In this document: positions 62,163 through 64,000 of the stretch, one piece after another
Layout: each line of letters opens with the position of its first letter
Numbering within the stretch: position 1 is the stretch's first letter
The notes under the pieces: generated by a model
What the model saw: only the letters and a program-made list of their open reading frames with translations
Told to the model about the DNA's origin: nothing
Database searches by the model: none
Position numbers and translations under genes: made by a program
DNA from: Streptomyces capillispiralis
GTDB taxonomy: Bacteria; Actinomycetota; Actinomycetes; Streptomycetales; Streptomycetaceae
NCBI RefSeq assembly: GCF_007829875.1
Contig: NZ_VIWV01000001.1
Span: 4,744,501 to 4,808,500 of the forward strand
DNA length: 64,000 nucleotides
Direction of reading: 5' to 3'

Positions 62163-63407
62163 TTGGCACGGAGAATCGGCAGCCGGTACACCGCCCACCA
62201 GATCCTCGGGCGGGGCAGCGCCGGGACGGTGTGGCTGGGCGAGGGCCCCGACGGGCCCGTCGCCATCAAGCTGCTGCGTGAGGATCTCTCCTCGGACCAG
62301 GAGCTCGTCGGCCGCTTCGTGCAGGAGCGGACGGCGCTGCTCGGTCTGGAGCACCCGCACGTCGTCTCGGTGCGCGACCTGGTGGTCGACGGCAACGACC
62401 TCGCGCTGGTCATGGACCTCGTCCGGGGCACGGACCTGCGCACCCGCCTCGACCGGGACCGCAGGCTCGCCCCGGAGGCCGCGGTGGCGATCGCCGCCGA
62501 CGTCGCCGACGGGCTGGCGGCGGCCCACGCGGCGGGCGTCGTGCACCGGGACGTGAAGCCGGAGAACGTGCTGCTGGACATGCAGGGCCCGCTCGGTCCC
62601 GGAGGCTCGCACCGCGCCCTGCTCACCGACTTCGGCGTGGCGAAACTCATCGACACCCCGCGCCGCACCCGCGCCACGAAGATCATCGGGACGCCGGACT
62701 ACCTGGCCCCGGAGATCGTGGAGGGCCTGCCGCCGCGCGCGTCGGTGGACATCTACGCGCTGGCCACGGTCCTCTACGAGCTGCTCGCGGGCTTCACGCC
62801 GTTCGGCGGCGGCCACCCGGGCGCCGTCCTGCGCCGCCACGTCACCGAGACGGTCGTCCCGCTCCCGGGCATCCCGGACGAGCTGTGGCAGCTGCTGGTG
62901 CAGTGCCTGGCGAAGGCCCCCGCGTCGCGGCTGCGCGCCTCGGAGCTGGGCGCGCGGCTGCGGGAGCTGCTGCCGATGCTGGAGGGGATGCCGCCGCTCG
63001 ACGTGGACGAGCCGGAGACGGAACCGGCGGAGGAGGCGGCGGACGACACCCCGCAGTCCGCCCCGCCCCCGGCCGCCGGGAAGCCGGTGCGCCGCCGTGG
63101 CGCGGTCCCGCTGGTGCCGGGCGCCAGGCCGGCCGACTCCAACCGCGACACCCATACGTCGATGCGGGTGCCCGCCCCCGACGAGCTGGCCGGCGGCGCC
63201 CGCGGCACCGCCCGCGCACCCCGCGCGGCGGGCTCCCCGCGCCCCGGCTCGGCCCGCAACCGCGCGGTCACCCGCCGGCGCCGGCTGGCCCTCGCCGTGG
63301 CGGCGGTGGTCCTGGCGGCGGCGGGCGTGGGCACCTGGCTGGCCGCCGCGGACGACGACACCGCGCCCCCGCAGGACTCCGGGAACTCGGCCCCGGCCAC
63401 CCCCTGA
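62163..63407 (+). CDS. pkaB: Serine/threonine protein kinase PkaB
   Basis: A 414-residue kinase. Kinase motifs are GRGSAGTVWLGE, PVAIKLLRED, HRDVKPENVLL, DFGVAKLID and IIGTPDYLAPEIVEG (domain ~10-270). A short acidic/Pro linker and a single C-terminal transmembrane helix (RLALAVAAVVLAAAGVGTWLAAA, ~375-396) follow, with a short exterior end. It closely resembles the Streptomyces PkaB sequence I know. The start codon is TTG at 62163 with AGGAG five bases upstream, a rare start even here; it opens MARRIGSRYTAHQILGRG. The 109-base gap after pkaA may hold a separate promoter. Confidence 0.95.
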   Translation: MARRIGSRYTAHQILGRGSAGTVWLGEGPDGPVAIKLLREDLSSDQELVGRFVQERTALLGLEHPHVVSVRDLVVDGNDLALVMDLVRGTDLRTRLDRDRRLAPEAAVAIAADVADGLAAAHAAGVVHRDVKPENVLLDMQGPLGPGGSHRALLTDFGVAKLIDTPRRTRATKIIGTPDYLAPEIVEGLPPRASVDIYALATVLYELLAGFTPFGGGHPGAVLRRHVTETVVPLPGIPDELWQLLVQCLAKAPASRLRASELGARLRELLPMLEGMPPLDVDEPETEPAEEAADDTPQSAPPPAAGKPVRRRGAVPLVPGARPADSNRDTHTSMRVPAPDELAGGARGTARAPRAAGSPRPGSARNRAVTRRRRLALAVAAVVLAAAGVGTWLAAADDDTAPPQDSGNSAPATP

Positions 63408-63494
63408 CACCCGGGCCCACCCCCCCCGGCCCCTCCCGGGCGCCCGCCCCGCCCGCCCCGCGGCGGGCCGCCGTCCCGTGCCGCGCCGTGTGGC

Positions 63495-63521
63495 ACCGGC
63501 CCGTGCCCGGCGTGGGCCGGT
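63495..63521 (+). terminator. Hairpin between pkaB and prfB
   Basis: ACCGGCCC (63495-63502) is complementary to GGGCCGGT (63514-63521) with an eleven-base loop. It follows the G/C-rich 3' region of pkaB and ends 24 bases before the prfB start, leaving just enough room for a downstream promoter. Confidence 0.5.
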
Positions 63522-63545
63522 CGGCGGAGCCGTTACGCTGGAGGC

Positions 63546-64000
63546 GTGGCAGTCGTCGATGTATCCGAAGAGCTCAAGTCCCTCTCCTCGACCATGGAGT
63601 CGATCGAGGCCGTTCTGGACCTCGACAAGCTGAGGGCAGACATCGCCGTGCTCGAGGAGCAGGCGGCCGCGCCGTCCCTGTGGGACAACCCGGACGAGGC
63701 GCAGAAGATCACCAGCAAGCTGTCCCACCTCCAGGCCGAGGTGCGCAAGACCGAGGCGCTGCGCGGACGGATCGACGATCTCGCCGTGCTCTTCGAGATG
63801 GCCGAGGAGGAGGACGACCCGGACACCCGCGCGGAGGCCGAGTCGGAGCTCGTCCTCGTCAAGAAGGCGCTGGACGAGATGGAGGTCCGCACGCTGCTCA
63901 GCGGCGAGTACGACTCCCGCGAGGCGCTGGTCAACATCCGCGCCGAGGCCGGCGGCGTCGACGCGGCCGACTTCGCCGAGAAGCTGCAGCGGATGTACCT
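63546..64000 (+). CDS. prfB: Peptide chain release factor 2 (N-terminal part, cut by window edge)
   Basis: The visible 151 codons ([24 protein letters not shown]..., [26 protein letters not shown]) match the N-terminal helical domain and the beginning of the catalytic half of actinobacterial RF2, which reads UGA and UAA stops. Unlike many bacteria there is no in-frame UGA near codon 25, so no programmed frameshift autoregulation here. The start is GTG; TACGCT lies six bases before it, so a leaderless message is possible, and the purines GGAGG abut the start too closely to be a normal ribosome site. Confidence 0.95.
   Translation, partial: [151 protein letters not shown]

Noticed and set aside
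63546..63700. Programmed frameshift in prfB
   Set aside because: The frame is open through the first 150 codons with no in-frame UGA or slippery sequence near codon 25.

Overview
The window is chromosomal DNA from a Streptomyces or very close relative. G+C is very high, third codon positions are almost all G/C, GTG and TTG starts are common, many neighbours overlap by ATGA/GTGA, and the core gene order (mtnA-mtrA-mtrB-lpqB-comF-hpf-response regulator-secA, large NAD-glutamate dehydrogenase, pkaA-pkaB-prfB) is the one I know from Streptomyces chromosomes. I see no rRNA, tRNA, CRISPR array, transposase or phage gene.

Layout. (1) 1-5477, minus: a tightly coupled five-gene operon (GPDPase-type membrane protein, DUF4129, DUF4350, MoxR ATPase, DUF58; the last runs off the left edge). 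(2) 5618-12815, plus: mtnA, the MtrA-MtrB-LpqB cell-envelope signalling module and a ComF-like phosphoribosyltransferase. (3) 13131-22259: hibernation factor, a NarL-type regulator, a YcaQ/AlkX-type DNA glycosylase, a GNAT acetyltransferase, secA, an Rv3235-family protein, DUF6912 and a HAD phosphatase. (4) 22726-27678: the 1650-residue NAD-glutamate dehydrogenase. (5) 27819-52175: a large wall-polymer locus with a TagGH-type exporter, four proteins that fuse a family-2 glycosyltransferase to a TagF-type polymerase, two further family-2 glycosyltransferases, three multi-membrane-span probable GT-C proteins, galE and a TetR regulator. It is interrupted by an ohrR/ohr peroxide-defence pair and a TetR/MFS efflux pair. 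(6) 52323-55958: a sugar ABC importer operon without its ATPase. (7) 56143-63407: an FHA-FtsK-like ATPase divergent from the kinases pkaA and pkaB, followed by the start of prfB, cut by the right edge.

How the genes fit together. TagG/TagH would export lipid-linked glycopolymer. The GT2, GT-C, GalE and TagF-type proteins would build and decorate it, probably a wall teichoic acid or other polyol/sugar-phosphate polymer. MtrAB-LpqB and the FHA/kinase pair give envelope-related signalling on either side.

The most striking observation is that the four GT2-TagF fusion proteins have lost different active-site residues. One has lost the GT2 metal-binding acidic residues, two have replaced the TagF HGT histidine, and only one keeps both sets. 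Other points of interest: a TTA (bldA-type) codon at codon 5 of the MFS gene; an exact 10-bp-period tandem repeat just before mtrA; a nine-unit 9-bp minisatellite inside the ComF gene; in-frame repeats carrying stop codons at the end of tagH; and a sugar permease with about 160 extra extracytoplasmic residues.
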